Shown: positions 18,865 through 30,947, numbered from the stretch's first letter. The stretch: DNA of 64,000 nt from Pseudoxanthomonas sacheonensis (GCF_010093305.1 NZ_PDWS01000018.1:1-64000); one strand, 5' to 3'. Numbers and translations are program-made. Notes: generated by a model from the sequence alone, not told the origin.

Positions 18865-19500
18865 TCAGCGATTGGGACGCACCAGACCGCAATACAGGCC
18901 TTCGATGGCGAAATCCTGGCCGGGCATGACCTCGATCGGCGAATAGTCGGGATTGCGCGGCAGCAGACGGATGCGGTCCTTGCCTATCTTCAGGAGCTTG
19001 ACGGTGATTTCGTCGTCGATGCGCGCCACCACGATCTGCCCGGAACGTGCGTCCGGGGTGCGGTGCACGCCGATCAAATCACCATCGAAGATGCCTTCAT
19101 CGCGCATGGAATCGCCCTGCACTTTCAGCAGGTAATCCGGCGCCGGGGCGAAGAAGGCGCGATCCAGCAGCACGAAATCGTCCGAACGTATGTCGGCGCC
19201 GATCGGCAGGCCGGCCGCCACGCGCCCCAGTACCGGCAGGCGAAGTGCGTTATCGGGAAGGACGGCTTCAGGCACAGGGATATCGGTATCGTCGTGGACC
19301 AGACGGATACCCCGCGCCTGCCCGGGCACCCGGCGGATCGCGCCGGCGGCCTCAAGGGCCTCGATGTGGTACTGGGCAGCGCGCACCCCGCTGAAGCCGA
19401 AAGCCTTGGCGATTTCGGCCTGGGATGGCGGCACGCCGTCGGCGCCGATGCGCTCGGCGATCATGGCCAGGATGGCTTGCTGGGTGTCGGTCAGATCCAT
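18865..19500 (-). CDS. lexA: LexA repressor
   Basis: 211 aa. N-terminal winged helix (DTQQAILAMIAERIG, PPSQAEIAKAFGFSG); linker; cleavage site Ala96-Gly97; catalytic Ser131 in QGDSM and Lys168 in ITVKLLK. RecA filament stimulates self-cleavage and turns on SOS genes. The DNA-binding helix differs from E. coli, in line with the xanthomonad box that lies 3 bp upstream of its ATG. No ribosome binding site is visible, and the predicted transcript start is only 2 nt before the AUG, so it is probably translated leaderless. recA lies 207 bp downstream. Confidence 0.97.
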   Translation of the reverse strand: MDLTDTQQAILAMIAERIGADGVPPSQAEIAKAFGFSGVRAAQYHIEALEAAGAIRRVPGQARGIRLVHDDTDIPVPEAVLPDNALRLPVLGRVAAGLPIGADIRSDDFVLLDRAFFAPAPDYLLKVQGDSMRDEGIFDGDLIGVHRTPDARSGQIVVARIDDEITVKLLKIGKDRIRLLPRNPDYSPIEVMPGQDFAIEGLYCGLVRPNR

Positions 19501-19502
19501 GG

Positions 19503-19537
19503 TTAGTAGTAATACTACTAACGAATCTGGAAAGCAA
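19503..19537 (-). promoter_or_regulatory. lexA promoter with self-operator (LexA box)
   Basis: Box TTAGTAGTAATACTACTAA at 19503-19521: perfect 9-bp arms around one central base, identical to what I recall of the xanthomonad LexA site. On the minus strand the promoter reads TTGCTT (19532-19537), 17-bp spacer, TATTAC (19509-19514), so the box covers the -10 and the start site. Predicted +1 is about 19502. Confidence 0.85.
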
Positions 19538-20563
19538 CTATTTCGTGATCAAGCCCTTGCCGACGCCGTGCTGCCTCATGAGCCGTCCTTGGACAAGGGT
19601 GAAATACAGCTCCAACGGAACAACGAAAACAAACAGCAAGGTTCCGTCGGCGCGATAGGCGTCCCGCAGCAATCGCAACCCAGTCGGGAGTTCCGCGCCT
19701 GTCGCGCTCGCCCAATGCTCGTATTGAGGAATGACAAAGATCGCCTGAATCGCAGACACCAATATAGGAAACGCCAATGCAATGAAGACAACCGCAATGG
19801 CCGCGCTTTGCCAGACGTACTCGCCGACGAAACCGTTGCGCCAAATGCTCAACAGATCGCTTCGGATGGCTCGCCAATGTCCCCGGTTGAGCCAAGCCGC
19901 AATGGCTATGACCAGAAAGCAGGCCGATAACAACTCGTCCAGGACCGACAGCAGCGCTGTCATCCAGGACGTGGAGCCGATGGCAGTCAGCTCTCCCACC
20001 ACGAAACTGATCAGTGAGGAACCCGCCCAAAACGCCAAGCACATTGCCAGCGCCCGCATTCCCGGCCAACCAGGCCGCCACCAGCGTGCAGGAGCGGTAT
20101 CGTCGAGCGTGGAAGGATTCAGGCAAAAGAACGGTGTCGCGAAAAAGACGAGCATCGAAACGGCCATTGCGACCAGTTCCAGCCCGTCGTTGTCATGAAG
20201 AACGAACGACACCGCGATCCAGCCCACGCACCACAGCACGCCCGGCAACCAGAAAGCCGGCGCGCGCAATGGCCATGCCAGCGCTGCGCGAGCGTGCCCA
20301 TCGCGGTCCCACCAATTGCGCAATGCGCCTAGCAGCAGTGGCGGCAACATGAAGAAGAGAAATACCGCGAACAGCACCTGCGGATAGGGTCGCACGGTAG
20401 CGAATTCCAACAGCTCAAAAGCACCCCGATCAGATTCCATCGTCAGGATACCGGGCATGCCCCAAGTGAGCGCCAGCAAGAACCAAAGCCAGCCAGTGCA
20501 CCAGCCTCCAGTCAGCGACGCGAATGCGATCCAGCGCCAACTTCCCCGGTTCCAGAGTTTCAA
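19538..20563 (-). CDS. multi-pass inner membrane protein of unknown function
   Basis: 341 aa, strongly hydrophobic with about seven to eight predicted TM helices (for example WCTGWLWFLLALTWG, VLFAVFLFFMLPPLLLG, LVAMAVSMLVFFATPFF, AIAVVFIALAFPILVSAI, LLFVFVVPLELYF). No signal peptide cleavage site, no recognised motif. It lies 6 bp downstream of cinA on the same strand, so it is probably cotranscribed, and its stop codon abuts the -35 of lexA. I do not recognise the family. Confidence 0.7.
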   Translation of the reverse strand: MKLWNRGSWRWIAFASLTGGWCTGWLWFLLALTWGMPGILTMESDRGAFELLEFATVRPYPQVLFAVFLFFMLPPLLLGALRNWWDRDGHARAALAWPLRAPAFWLPGVLWCVGWIAVSFVLHDNDGLELVAMAVSMLVFFATPFFCLNPSTLDDTAPARWWRPGWPGMRALAMCLAFWAGSSLISFVVGELTAIGSTSWMTALLSVLDELLSACFLVIAIAAWLNRGHWRAIRSDLLSIWRNGFVGEYVWQSAAIAVVFIALAFPILVSAIQAIFVIPQYEHWASATGAELPTGLRLLRDAYRADGTLLFVFVVPLELYFTLVQGRLMRQHGVGKGLITK

Positions 20564-20569
20564 TTCCGC

Positions 20570-21067
20570 TCAGCCCGCCAGCCCGTCCAGCCCCCGCAGC
20601 GCCGCCGCCACGGTCTGCCTGCGCACCGCTTCCCGGTCGCCATCGAAGTGGAAGACCTCGGCCCGCGCATAGCCACCACGCCGTTTCCAGCCTATCCACA
20701 CCGTTCCCACCGGCTTGCCCTCGCTGCCGCCGCCGGGTCCGGCGATACCGGTGACCGCCACGGCGATGCTGGCGCCCGAATTGACCAGGGCGCCGGACAC
20801 CATTTCTATCACCGTTTCCCTGCTGACCGCGCCGTGGACTTCCAGCGTCTCCGGACGCACTCCCAGCAGCGCCTGCTTGGCCTCGTAGCTGTAGGCGGCC
20901 ATGCCGCAATCGAACCAGTCGGACGAGCCGGCGATATCGGTCACCGCCTTGGCGATCCAGCCGCCGGTGCAGCTTTCCGCGGTCACCAAACGATGGTGCG
21001 TATCGCGCAGGCGCACGCCGAGGTTCTGGGCGAGCGTGAGCAGATCGTGGTCGTTGGGGATGGACAT
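20570..21067 (-). CDS. pncC: CinA-family nicotinamide-nucleotide amidase (PncC)
   Basis: 165 aa, single C-terminal CinA domain. Start ATG 21067 (MSIPNDHDLLTLAQNLG); longer frames give junk. Motifs: TAESCTGGWIAKAVTDIAGSS, YSYEAKQALLGV, GIAGPGGGSEGKPVGTVW. Enzymes of this family deamidate nicotinamide mononucleotide in the pyridine nucleotide salvage cycle. The gene is commonly located near recA in gammaproteobacteria (mutS-cinA-recA), as here with mutS about 3 kb away. The companion N-terminal MoCF domain of long CinA is absent. Confidence 0.9.
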   Translation of the reverse strand: MSIPNDHDLLTLAQNLGVRLRDTHHRLVTAESCTGGWIAKAVTDIAGSSDWFDCGMAAYSYEAKQALLGVRPETLEVHGAVSRETVIEMVSGALVNSGASIAVAVTGIAGPGGGSEGKPVGTVWIGWKRRGGYARAEVFHFDGDREAVRRQTVAAALRGLDGLAG

Positions 21068-21161
21068 TGGCGGCTTTGACGGCTTTGACGGAATGGCGAC
21101 GGAGCTGCCGTTGTATCGGAAAAGCAGGCGGCTGTCTGCTACGTGCGCCCACGCCCAACGA

Positions 21162-21196
21162 AAACGGCCCGCCACTTCCATGGCGGGCCGCTGGTT
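21162..21196 (-). terminator. terminator after the TonB-dependent receptor gene
   Basis: 10-bp perfect stem CGGCCCGCCA/TGGCGGGCCG with a 6-nt loop; read leftward it ends in TTTT. It lies 17 bp past the receptor stop and before cinA. Confidence 0.8.
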
Positions 21197-21212
21197 TTCC
21201 GACCTTGCGCGA

Positions 21213-23813
21213 TCAGTACTGGATGCGGAAGGTCACGCCATAGGTGCGCGGTGCGCCCAGGAAGGCGTTGTAGGTATTGCGCGGGTCGTTCGGAGTGGGG
21301 CTGGCGGTCTGCAGCGGACCGTCGAAACCCACCTGCACATACTCTTCGTCGAAGATGTTCAGGCCCCAGAATTCCAGCATCCAGCGCTTGCTCTTGGCGC
21401 CGATGCCGAAGCGGGCGTTGACCACCGTGTAGGCGTCCTGCATCTTCTCCACGTCCAGATCGGAACCGGTATTGAATTCGGAGGTGTACTTGGCGCCGAT
21501 GTTGAAACGGCCCACCAGGCTCGCGCCGAAATCCCATTCGTAGGTCGCCGACGCGGTGCCCGACCACTCCGGTGCGAAGCTGGTCTTGTTGCCGGGCAGC
21601 TTGTACAGGGCCCCATCCGGTCCCACGAAATCGGGCGTGGGCATTTCGTCGCCGTAGAAGGTGTCGGCGTACATCAGGCCGCCCTGCAGCATCAGGCCCT
21701 TGCTGGGCTGCCACAGGATTTCGGTATCCACGCCGCGCGAGGTGACCTTGGGAATCGAACGGACCACGAAACTGGTGCCCAGGAAGCTGTTGAGCTGGAA
21801 GTCGTCGTAGGTCTGGTGGAACAAGGTCGCGTTGAGCAGCAGGTTGCCGTCCAGCCAAGTGGTCTTGGCACCCAGTTCGTAGCTATCCACGAACTCGCCG
21901 TCGAACGAAGTGTCGTTGACCGGGACGATGCCCTGCCCGCCGCTGGACAGGCCGTTGGAGGTCTGCACGCGATCCAGATTGAAGCCGCCGCCCTTGTAGC
22001 CGCGCGCCGCCGAAACGTAGGTCATCACGTGGTCGTTCCAGCGGTAGGCCGCCTTGAGCGTGCCGGACCATTCCTTCTCCTCGCGCTCCTGGTGGGTCGA
22101 ACGGCCGTTGTGCAGCGCGTTGGCCCAGGGCAGGCAGCTGAAGCCGATGATGTTGCCGATCAGCGCCTGTTGTTGCGCAGCCGGCAGGGAGGCGAACGGA
22201 ATGCCGCGGGTGGTCAGGGCGGTCGCGATGCGGCCGATGGCAGCCGCGCTGGGCGCGCCGGTAGGACCGAAATACGATGCGCAGGCCGGCGCGCCGTTCG
22301 GATTGGAATAGACCGAGTCCAGGGTCTTCTTTTCCCGGGTGTAGCGCAGGCCCAGGGTCAGGTCGAGCGCATCGGTCGCGTGCCAGGTGTTGTTGGTGAA
22401 CAGCGCCACGCTCTTGGCGTTCTGGTCGTAGTGGTCCAGCGCGCCCAGGCCCGGCGCGAAGGTGGTGCCGAAGGCGCGGCCGGTGGTTTGCGACAGGAAC
22501 AGCGGAGCGGTCGGCGATGCCGCCAGCGCCGGGTTGATCCGCGCCAGCAGGGCGGTGGACAGGAAGGCTTCGTAACCGGTGCCGATGCTGTAGGAATCGT
22601 GCCGGGTCAGATCTTCGTCGGCGTAGAACGCGCCCACCATCCAGTCGATGCTGTCGGTGGCGCCGGTCAGGCGGAATTCCTGGCTGAAGGTCTCGAAGCG
22701 GGTCAGCGATTCGTCCTCGTTCGCGTTCCGGTACAGCAGATCGGCGCCGGTGTAGTCGAAGTCCAGCGCATTGATCGACTGCCAGTCGCGCAATGCGGTG
22801 ATCGAAGTCAGGGTCGCGCCGCCGAACCAGGGCGATTCCCAGTTGACTTCGGCCGAGATGCCCTTGTCCTTCATGTCCTGCTCGGTGCTGCGGTTGCTGT
22901 GGGCGATGCGTGCGAACGGATCGGCGACCGTCGGGATGGAACCGGCTCCGCCCACGCCGTTGATGATCGCGGCGGTCGAGCCGACCACGGTCTGCACGGC
23001 CGAGCAGCAGTTTTCCTCGCGGCTGGTGAAGTCGCCGATGAAGTTGATGTCCAGGTTGTCGGTCGGTTCCAGCAGCAGCTGGGCGCGGATGGAGTGGAAG
23101 TTCTGGTCGTTGTCCTCGTCCACCGTGCGCGGGCCGCGCGAGGGTTCCACATCCAGGAAACCGTCGCGCTTGCGCTTGGTGGCGTAGATACGGAATGCGG
23201 CGTTGTCGCTCAGCGCATCGTTGTACGAGCCCGAGACGCCGATGGCGCCGTAGTTGCCGACGGTGATCTCGCCTTCGGCGCTCTGCGAGTAGCTTGGGCG
23301 GCGGGTGACGATATTGATCACGCCGGCCGAGGTGTTCTTGCCGAACACGGTGCCTTGCGGGCCCTTCAGCACTTCCACCCGCTCCAGTTCGCCCAGGTCG
23401 CCGAAGCCCACGCCGTTGCGGGCGCGGTAGACGCCATCGATGATCACGCCGACCGAAGACTCCAGGCCGGCGTTGTCGCCTACCGTACCGATGCCGCGGA
23501 TACGCGCGGTGGTCAGGGCTTCGCTCTGGGTACTGGTCACGGTCAGGCCGGGAACCAGCACCTGCAGGTCCTTGATATCGCGCACGCCGGTATCTTTCAG
23601 CAGCTGCTCGGGCAAGGCGGTGACCGAAATCGGCACGTCCTGCATCGCCTCTTCGCGCTTCTGCGCGGTCACCGTCATGGTGGCCAGCGTGGTGGGCTCG
23701 TCATCGGTTTTCGCCGGCGACGCGGCCTGTTGGGCTTGCGCCTGCGATACGGCAAAAAGCGCTGTGAACACAGCGACTGTCAGCATCTTGTGCTGCGGTT
23801 TTGCAACGACCAT
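21213..23813 (-). CDS. TonB-dependent outer membrane receptor
   Basis: 866 aa, ATG preceded by GGGAGGGGA. Signal peptide 1-27 (MLTVAVFTALFAVSQAQA core). Region 45-52 TMTVTAQK is the TonB-box area common in xanthomonad receptors. Plug domain with DVPISVTALP, IRGIGTVGDNAG, VIIDGVYRARNG, LERVEVLKGPQGTVFGKN and GVINIVTRRP; then a long barrel with alternating aromatic strands, ending TFRIQY (terminal aromatic as in outer membrane proteins). It takes up a siderophore, vitamin or oligosaccharide using TonB energy. No neighbouring enzyme points to a substrate. Own terminator, so monocistronic. Confidence 0.92.
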   Translation of the reverse strand: MVVAKPQHKMLTVAVFTALFAVSQAQAQQAASPAKTDDEPTTLATMTVTAQKREEAMQDVPISVTALPEQLLKDTGVRDIKDLQVLVPGLTVTSTQSEALTTARIRGIGTVGDNAGLESSVGVIIDGVYRARNGVGFGDLGELERVEVLKGPQGTVFGKNTSAGVINIVTRRPSYSQSAEGEITVGNYGAIGVSGSYNDALSDNAAFRIYATKRKRDGFLDVEPSRGPRTVDEDNDQNFHSIRAQLLLEPTDNLDINFIGDFTSREENCCSAVQTVVGSTAAIINGVGGAGSIPTVADPFARIAHSNRSTEQDMKDKGISAEVNWESPWFGGATLTSITALRDWQSINALDFDYTGADLLYRNANEDESLTRFETFSQEFRLTGATDSIDWMVGAFYADEDLTRHDSYSIGTGYEAFLSTALLARINPALAASPTAPLFLSQTTGRAFGTTFAPGLGALDHYDQNAKSVALFTNNTWHATDALDLTLGLRYTREKKTLDSVYSNPNGAPACASYFGPTGAPSAAAIGRIATALTTRGIPFASLPAAQQQALIGNIIGFSCLPWANALHNGRSTHQEREEKEWSGTLKAAYRWNDHVMTYVSAARGYKGGGFNLDRVQTSNGLSSGGQGIVPVNDTSFDGEFVDSYELGAKTTWLDGNLLLNATLFHQTYDDFQLNSFLGTSFVVRSIPKVTSRGVDTEILWQPSKGLMLQGGLMYADTFYGDEMPTPDFVGPDGALYKLPGNKTSFAPEWSGTASATYEWDFGASLVGRFNIGAKYTSEFNTGSDLDVEKMQDAYTVVNARFGIGAKSKRWMLEFWGLNIFDEEYVQVGFDGPLQTASPTPNDPRNTYNAFLGAPRTYGVTFRIQY

Positions 23814-24086
23814 TGTTATCCCCTCCCAGGGTCATCGAATCGCAAGTTTTTGATAAATACGGTGTTGTTCTGAGTCCCCAAAAATATGTGGTAGTGGACG
23901 CTTCCCCACGTCGCCTCCCGAACTTAACACTATCTTTACGATACGGCATTTTGCAGTGCACCCATACCAAGTTTCCCAAATCGGGATGGCCTTAATGTTT
24001 CAACCGATTCGCGAGCCCGCCCACGGACCGCTAGACTTCCCCTTCCCCCCAGCTCCGGCCTTGACCTTGATTGTTGATTCCCGACC

Positions 24087-26693
24087 GTGAGCGATCCGGC
24101 GACCCTTACCCATACGCCGCTCATGAAGCAATTCTTCGCCGCCAAGGCGGAGTATCCGGACCTGCTGCTGCTGTTCCGCATGGGCGACTTCTACGAACTG
24201 TTCTACGACGACGCCCGCAAGGCCGCGCGCCTGCTGGACATCACCCTGACCCAGCGCGGCAGTTCGGCCGGCGCGCCGATCCCCATGGCCGGGGTGCCCG
24301 TACACGCCTACGAAGGCTACCTGGCGCGGCTGGTGGCCTTGGGCGAGTCGGTGGCTATCTGCGAGCAGATCGGCGACCCCGCGCTGGCCAAGGGCCTGGT
24401 GGAACGCAAGGTGGTGCGCATCGTCACTCCGGGCACGGTGACCGACGAGGCGCTGTTGAACGAGCGCCGCGACACCTTGCTGATGGCGGTCTCGCGTGGA
24501 AAGTCAGGCTATGGGCTGGCATGGGCCGACCTGGCCGGCGGCCGTTTCCTGGTCAACGAAGTCGACAGCGCCGATGCGCTGGAAGCCGAACTCTCGCGCC
24601 TGGAGCCGGCCGAGCTGCTGATCGCCGATGAGGAAGGCTGGCCTGCGTTCCTGACCGCGCGCACGGGCCTGCGCCGGCGCGCCCCCTGGCTGTTCGACGC
24701 CGACAGCGGACGCCGACAGCTGTTGCAGTTCTTCCGCCTGCACGACCTGAGCGGTTTCGGCATCGATGACCGCCCCCTCGCCACTGCCGCCGCCGGCGCC
24801 CTGCTCGGCTACGTGGAGGAAACCCAGAAACAGCGCCTGCCGCACCTGACCGCGATCGCGGTGGAATCGGCGGGCGATGCCATCGCCATGAATGCGGCCA
24901 CGCGCCGGCACCTGGAGCTGGACACGCGCGTCGATGGCGACACCAGGCACACCCTGCTCGGCGTGCTGGATTCCACCGTCAGTCCGATGGGCGGACGCCT
25001 GCTGCGGCGCTGGCTGCACCGTCCGCTGCGCGATCGTCAGGTACTGGGCCAACGCCACCAGGCCGTGGCGGCGCTGATCGAAAGCCGCGCCGACGACGCG
25101 CTGCGCGAACGCTTCCGCGCGCTGGGCGATATCGAACGCATCCTCACCCGCGTGGCACTGCGTTCGGCGCGCCCGCGCGATCTGTCGACCTTGCGCGACG
25201 GCCTGGCCATGTTGCCAGGCATCCGCGAAACGCTCGCCCCGCTCGATTCCCCCCGGCTGCGGGCGCTTTCGGCCGAACTGGGCGAACACACCGATACCGC
25301 GCACCTGCTGGCCGCCGCCATCGCCGAGCAGCCGCCGATGAAACTCAGCGACGGTGGCGTGATCGCCGCCGACTACGATGCCGAACTGGACGAACTTCGC
25401 CGCCTGAGCACCCACGCCGACCAGTTCCTGATCGACCTGGAAACGCGCGAACGCGAAAGCAGCGGCATCAACTCGCTCAAGGTCGGCTACAACCGCGTGC
25501 ACGGCTACTACATCGAGATCAGCAAGGCGCTGTCCGAACGCGCGCCGGTGCACTACACCCGCCGGCAGACGCTGAGCAACGCCGAGCGCTACATCACCGA
25601 AGAACTCAAGTCCTTCGAGGACAAAGTGCTGTCAGCGCGCGAACGCTCGCTGTCGCGCGAAAAACTGCTGTACGAGCAACTGCTCGACACGCTGGGCGTA
25701 GCGCTCGAGCCGCTGAAGCGATGCGCCTCGGCGCTGAGCGAGCTCGACGTGCTGGCCGGCTTCAGCGAGCGCGCACAGGCCCTGGACTGGTCGCAACCCG
25801 AACTGAGCGATAAACCGGGCCTGCGCATCGAACGCGGCCGCCACCCGGTAGTGGAAGCGGTGCGCGAGGAACCCTTCGAACCCAACGACCTGGTACTGGG
25901 CGGGGACGATCGCGGCGGCGAACCACGCATGCTGATCATCACCGGCCCCAACATGGGCGGCAAGAGCACCTACATGCGCCAGAACGCGCTGATCGTGCTG
26001 CTGGCCCACATCGGCAGCTTCGTGCCTGCCTCGCGCGCGGTGATCGGACCGACCGACCGCATCCTCACCCGCATCGGCGCCGGCGACGACCTGGCGCGCG
26101 GACAATCCACCTTCATGGTGGAAATGGCCGAGACCAGCTACATCCTGCATCACGCCACCGAGCAGTCGCTGGTGCTGATGGACGAAATCGGCCGCGGCAC
26201 TTCGACGTACGACGGGCTGGCGCTGGCCGATGCCGTAGCGCGGCACCTGGCCGCGACCAACCGCTGCTACACGTTGTTCGCCACCCATTATTTCGAACTC
26301 ACAGCGCTGGCCGAACCCGGCAGCGGTATCGCCAACGTGCATCTGGATGCAGTGGAGCACCACGATAAAAACGGCGGCGATTCGCTGGCGTTCATGCATG
26401 CGGTGAAGGACGGCCCGGCCGATCGCAGCTTCGGCCTGCAGGTCGCCGCGTTGGCTGGCTTGCCGAAGACCACGGTGCAACAGGCGCGTCGTCGCCTGGC
26501 GGAACTCGAACAACGCGGTGGCGAAAGCCATGCCGCGCAGATGGCGCCGCAGGCATTGGACGCACCGCAACAGTTCGGCCTATTCGCCCCAGCAACCTCT
26601 GCGGCGCAGGAGGCACTGGCCGCACTCGACCCCGATGAGTTGACGCCCAAGCAGGCGTTGGAAGCGCTGTACCGCCTCAAATCACTGCTGTAG
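24087..26693 (+). CDS. mutS: DNA mismatch repair protein MutS
   Basis: 868 aa, GTG start. Mismatch-binding Phe-x-Glu motif in [11 protein letters not shown] near residues 32-42; HTPLMKQF N-terminus; Walker [10 protein letters not shown] starting at residue 620; Walker [22 protein letters not shown]-terminal ATHYFELT. It recognises base mismatches and small loops and recruits MutL. It lies upstream of the divergent receptor gene with a 273-bp gap. The C-terminal end LYRLKSLL is followed by a TAG that belongs to a REP-like repeat (26690-26763), so the very end may have been set by that insertion. Confidence 0.98.
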   Translation: MSDPATLTHTPLMKQFFAAKAEYPDLLLLFRMGDFYELFYDDARKAARLLDITLTQRGSSAGAPIPMAGVPVHAYEGYLARLVALGESVAICEQIGDPALAKGLVERKVVRIVTPGTVTDEALLNERRDTLLMAVSRGKSGYGLAWADLAGGRFLVNEVDSADALEAELSRLEPAELLIADEEGWPAFLTARTGLRRRAPWLFDADSGRRQLLQFFRLHDLSGFGIDDRPLATAAAGALLGYVEETQKQRLPHLTAIAVESAGDAIAMNAATRRHLELDTRVDGDTRHTLLGVLDSTVSPMGGRLLRRWLHRPLRDRQVLGQRHQAVAALIESRADDALRERFRALGDIERILTRVALRSARPRDLSTLRDGLAMLPGIRETLAPLDSPRLRALSAELGEHTDTAHLLAAAIAEQPPMKLSDGGVIAADYDAELDELRRLSTHADQFLIDLETRERESSGINSLKVGYNRVHGYYIEISKALSERAPVHYTRRQTLSNAERYITEELKSFEDKVLSARERSLSREKLLYEQLLDTLGVALEPLKRCASALSELDVLAGFSERAQALDWSQPELSDKPGLRIERGRHPVVEAVREEPFEPNDLVLGGDDRGGEPRMLIITGPNMGGKSTYMRQNALIVLLAHIGSFVPASRAVIGPTDRILTRIGAGDDLARGQSTFMVEMAETSYILHHATEQSLVLMDEIGRGTSTYDGLALADAVARHLAATNRCYTLFATHYFELTALAEPGSGIANVHLDAVEHHDKNGGDSLAFMHAVKDGPADRSFGLQVAALAGLPKTTVQQARRRLAELEQRGGESHAAQMAPQALDAPQQFGLFAPATSAAQEALAALDPDELTPKQALEALYRLKSLL

Positions 26694-26763
26694 GTCGGGG
26701 CTACGCCCCCGACGTACGGATACCCAAACGACACGAGCGTCGGGGACGTAGCCCCGACCTACG
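26690..26763. repeat. REP-like inverted pair at the end of mutS
   Basis: Two inverted copies of about 25 bp. The first begins GTAGGTCGGGGCTACG at 26690; the second ends CGTAGCCCCGACCTACG at 26763. They differ by small indels and are separated by about 23 bp. The TAG stop of mutS lies inside the first copy. The GTAG-plus-hairpin head is shared with copies at 38325 and 43287. Confidence 0.85.
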
Positions 26764-29344
<2,581 letters not shown>

Positions 29345-29413
29345 TCCGGGAGGAGCAGGTTCCTCTTCGGGCATCAGCGCGGCCGACCAACGGCAGGAGG
29401 CCAGGCAACATGG

Positions 29414-29441
29414 AAAGGGCGCGATTTTCGCGCCCTTTTTT
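29414..29441 (+). terminator. terminator after katG
   Basis: 7-bp stem GGGCGCG/CGCGCCC, loop ATTTT, then six T, about 70 bp past the katG stop. Confidence 0.9.
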
Positions 29442-29554
29442 GAGCGCCGGCACACCCTTCGCTTCGGCCTGAGGTCAAAGTGTGAGTACAGCCCTGCTCC
29501 GAATAGGGATAGCATGGCTGTCCGCTTCATACCCACGTCCTGGAGGACGCCGAC

Positions 29555-30172
29555 ATGAGCACCAACAGCCTCGCCGAAGAACTGTTCCAGCAATTGCAGG
29601 GCGCACCGTTGCAGCAGGTTTCCCAACAACTGGGCACCGGCCAGATGCAGACCGCCAGCGCCATCAGCGCGGCATTGCCGCTGCTGCTGGGCGCATTGGG
29701 CAAGAACACTGCCGAACCCCAGGGCGCCGAAGCCCTGTTCGGCGCCCTGCAGCGCGATCACACCGGCCTGGACCTGGGCAGCGTGCTGGGCGCGGTCCTG
29801 GGCGGCAGCGCAGCCCCGGCGGCACAGAGCAACGGTGCGGCGATCCTCGGCCACATCTTCGGCGGCGCCCAGCCGCGCGCAGAGGCCAGCCTGGGCCAGG
29901 CCACCGGCCTGGGCGGCGACAAGGCCGGTCAGCTGATGAAGATCCTGGCCCCGATCGTGCTGTCGTTCCTGGCCCAACGCTTCATGAGCCAGGGCAATGC
30001 GAATCCCAGCGGCCTCAGCCAGATACTCGGCCAGGAGCGTCAGGTCGCGCAGCAGCAGGGCGGCCTGGGCGGCGGATTGCTCGGCGCGGTGCTGGACCAA
30101 GACGGCGACGGCCAGTTGGGCCTGGGCGATCTGCTGAAGATCGGCGGCGGATTGCTGGGCGGCAAGCGCTGA
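29555..30172 (+). CDS. DUF937 (YidB-like) protein with a C-terminal EF-hand-like loop
   Basis: 205 aa, ATG preceded by GGAGGA. The N-terminal half matches DUF937: LAEELFQQLQGAPLQQVSQQLG, then ISAALPLLLGALGKN, with small Ala/Gly/Leu helices. The last 30 residues carry DQDGDGQLGLGDL, which fits the Ca2+-binding EF-hand loop spacing (Asp at positions 1, 3, 5 and 12). No signal peptide. DUF937 proteins are of unknown function, some reported as envelope or stress related. Alone between katG and a terminator. Confidence 0.75.
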   Translation: MSTNSLAEELFQQLQGAPLQQVSQQLGTGQMQTASAISAALPLLLGALGKNTAEPQGAEALFGALQRDHTGLDLGSVLGAVLGGSAAPAAQSNGAAILGHIFGGAQPRAEASLGQATGLGGDKAGQLMKILAPIVLSFLAQRFMSQGNANPSGLSQILGQERQVAQQQGGLGGGLLGAVLDQDGDGQLGLGDLLKIGGGLLGGKR

Positions 30173-30196
30173 GCCCGATTCTCCCTGTCATACGGA

Positions 30197-30226
30197 AAAC
30201 GCCGGCATCACTGCCGGCGTTTTTTT
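30197..30226 (+). terminator. terminator after the DUF937 gene
   Basis: 9-bp stem ACGCCGGCA/TGCCGGCGT with a 4-nt loop and six further T, 25 bp past the stop. Confidence 0.9.
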
Positions 30227-30292
30227 GTTGCATGAAAAAAACCCGTCGTTCGACACAACAGAAATACCGTTCGTGGTGGGCCTACGAAGAGT

Positions 30293-30400
30293 CCCGTTCG
30301 TGGTGAGCCTGTCGAACCACGCTTTTCAAGGGAAAATCAGCTTCACGCGATTTGAGACAACTCGCAAAGAGCGTGGTTCGACAGGCTCACCACGAACGGG
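30293..30400. repeat. long inverted repeat, CGTTCGTGGTGAGCC family
   Basis: Two perfect 30-bp inverted arms, 30293-30322 and 30371-30400, around a 48-bp spacer. Core GTTCGTGGTGAGCCTGTCGA. A degenerate partial copy lies just upstream (30267-30285). This core is a widespread intergenic element in many proteobacteria. Confidence 0.9.
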
Positions 30401-30459
30401 ATGGGGGAATCCGAACAGGAGAATCCAATCCGATTTTTGTTCGGACCATCCTTCCCGGA

Positions 30460-30855
30460 TTACAACGCGTCCAGATCCCCCAACGCCTGTATCAGCCGCC
30501 GCGCCCGTTTGTCCGGCTTGTGCTCCGGCGCGCGATAGCCGTTGCGTTCGGCGGCGCGTTGCGCGCGTACCTGTTCGCGTTGCGCGCGCGATTCTTCGCT
30601 TTCGGCATAGAGCGTCTGCGCAACGCTGGCCGGCCCGCGCTGTTCGCTGAGCGCCAGCACCTGGATTTCGAAGCGCTCCTCGCCACGCGATACCTTCAAA
30701 CCATCGCCGACCCGCACCATCCGCGACGGTTTCGCGCGCTGCCCGCCCGCCTCCACTTTCCCGGTTTCCACGGCCTGCTTGGCCAGGCTGCGTGTCTTGT
30801 AGAAGCGCGCGGCCCAGAGCCAGATGTCCAGGCGGATGGAGGGGGATTCGATCAT
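30460..30855 (-). CDS. hslR: heat shock protein 15 (S4 domain), HslR
   Basis: 131 aa. Start ATG 30855 gives MIESPSIRLDIWLWAARFYKTRSLAKQAVETGKVEAGG, the typical S4 RNA-binding domain; extra upstream residues are not family-like. The C-terminus is basic and Arg/Glu rich (SRAQREQVRAQRAAERN). Hsp15 binds free 50S subunits carrying a nascent chain and helps recycle stalled ribosomes. Its 5' side is the boundary of the cassette array. Confidence 0.93.
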   Translation of the reverse strand: MIESPSIRLDIWLWAARFYKTRSLAKQAVETGKVEAGGQRAKPSRMVRVGDGLKVSRGEERFEIQVLALSEQRGPASVAQTLYAESEESRAQREQVRAQRAAERNGYRAPEHKPDKRARRLIQALGDLDAL

Positions 30856-30924
30856 TGGAGGAGAATGATGTCGGGAAGGCGGGATATTATCCTTTGTCAC
30901 GGTATGGTTGCCGTATTGACAATA

Positions 30925-30931
30925 GTTAGGC
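30925..30931 (+). other. left junction of the cassette array (GTTAGGC core site)
   Basis: GTTAGGC is the integron recombination core (crossover between G and TTAGGC). It sits 17 bp before the first cassette ORF, where the attI or preceding attC end should be. A 7-bp match alone is weak; the support comes from the attC-like sites downstream. Confidence 0.5.
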
Positions 30932-30947
30932 CTGCGAGCGCACATCT

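Noticed and set aside
20901-23873. A 990-codon plus-strand frame opposite the TonB receptor gene
   Set aside because: Antisense shadow of a strong receptor gene, with Arg/His/Gly-rich composition and no recognisable domain.
30915-30931. TTGACA next to the GTTAGGC core as an integron Pc promoter
   Set aside because: No -10 box at the right distance and no integrase gene beside it.
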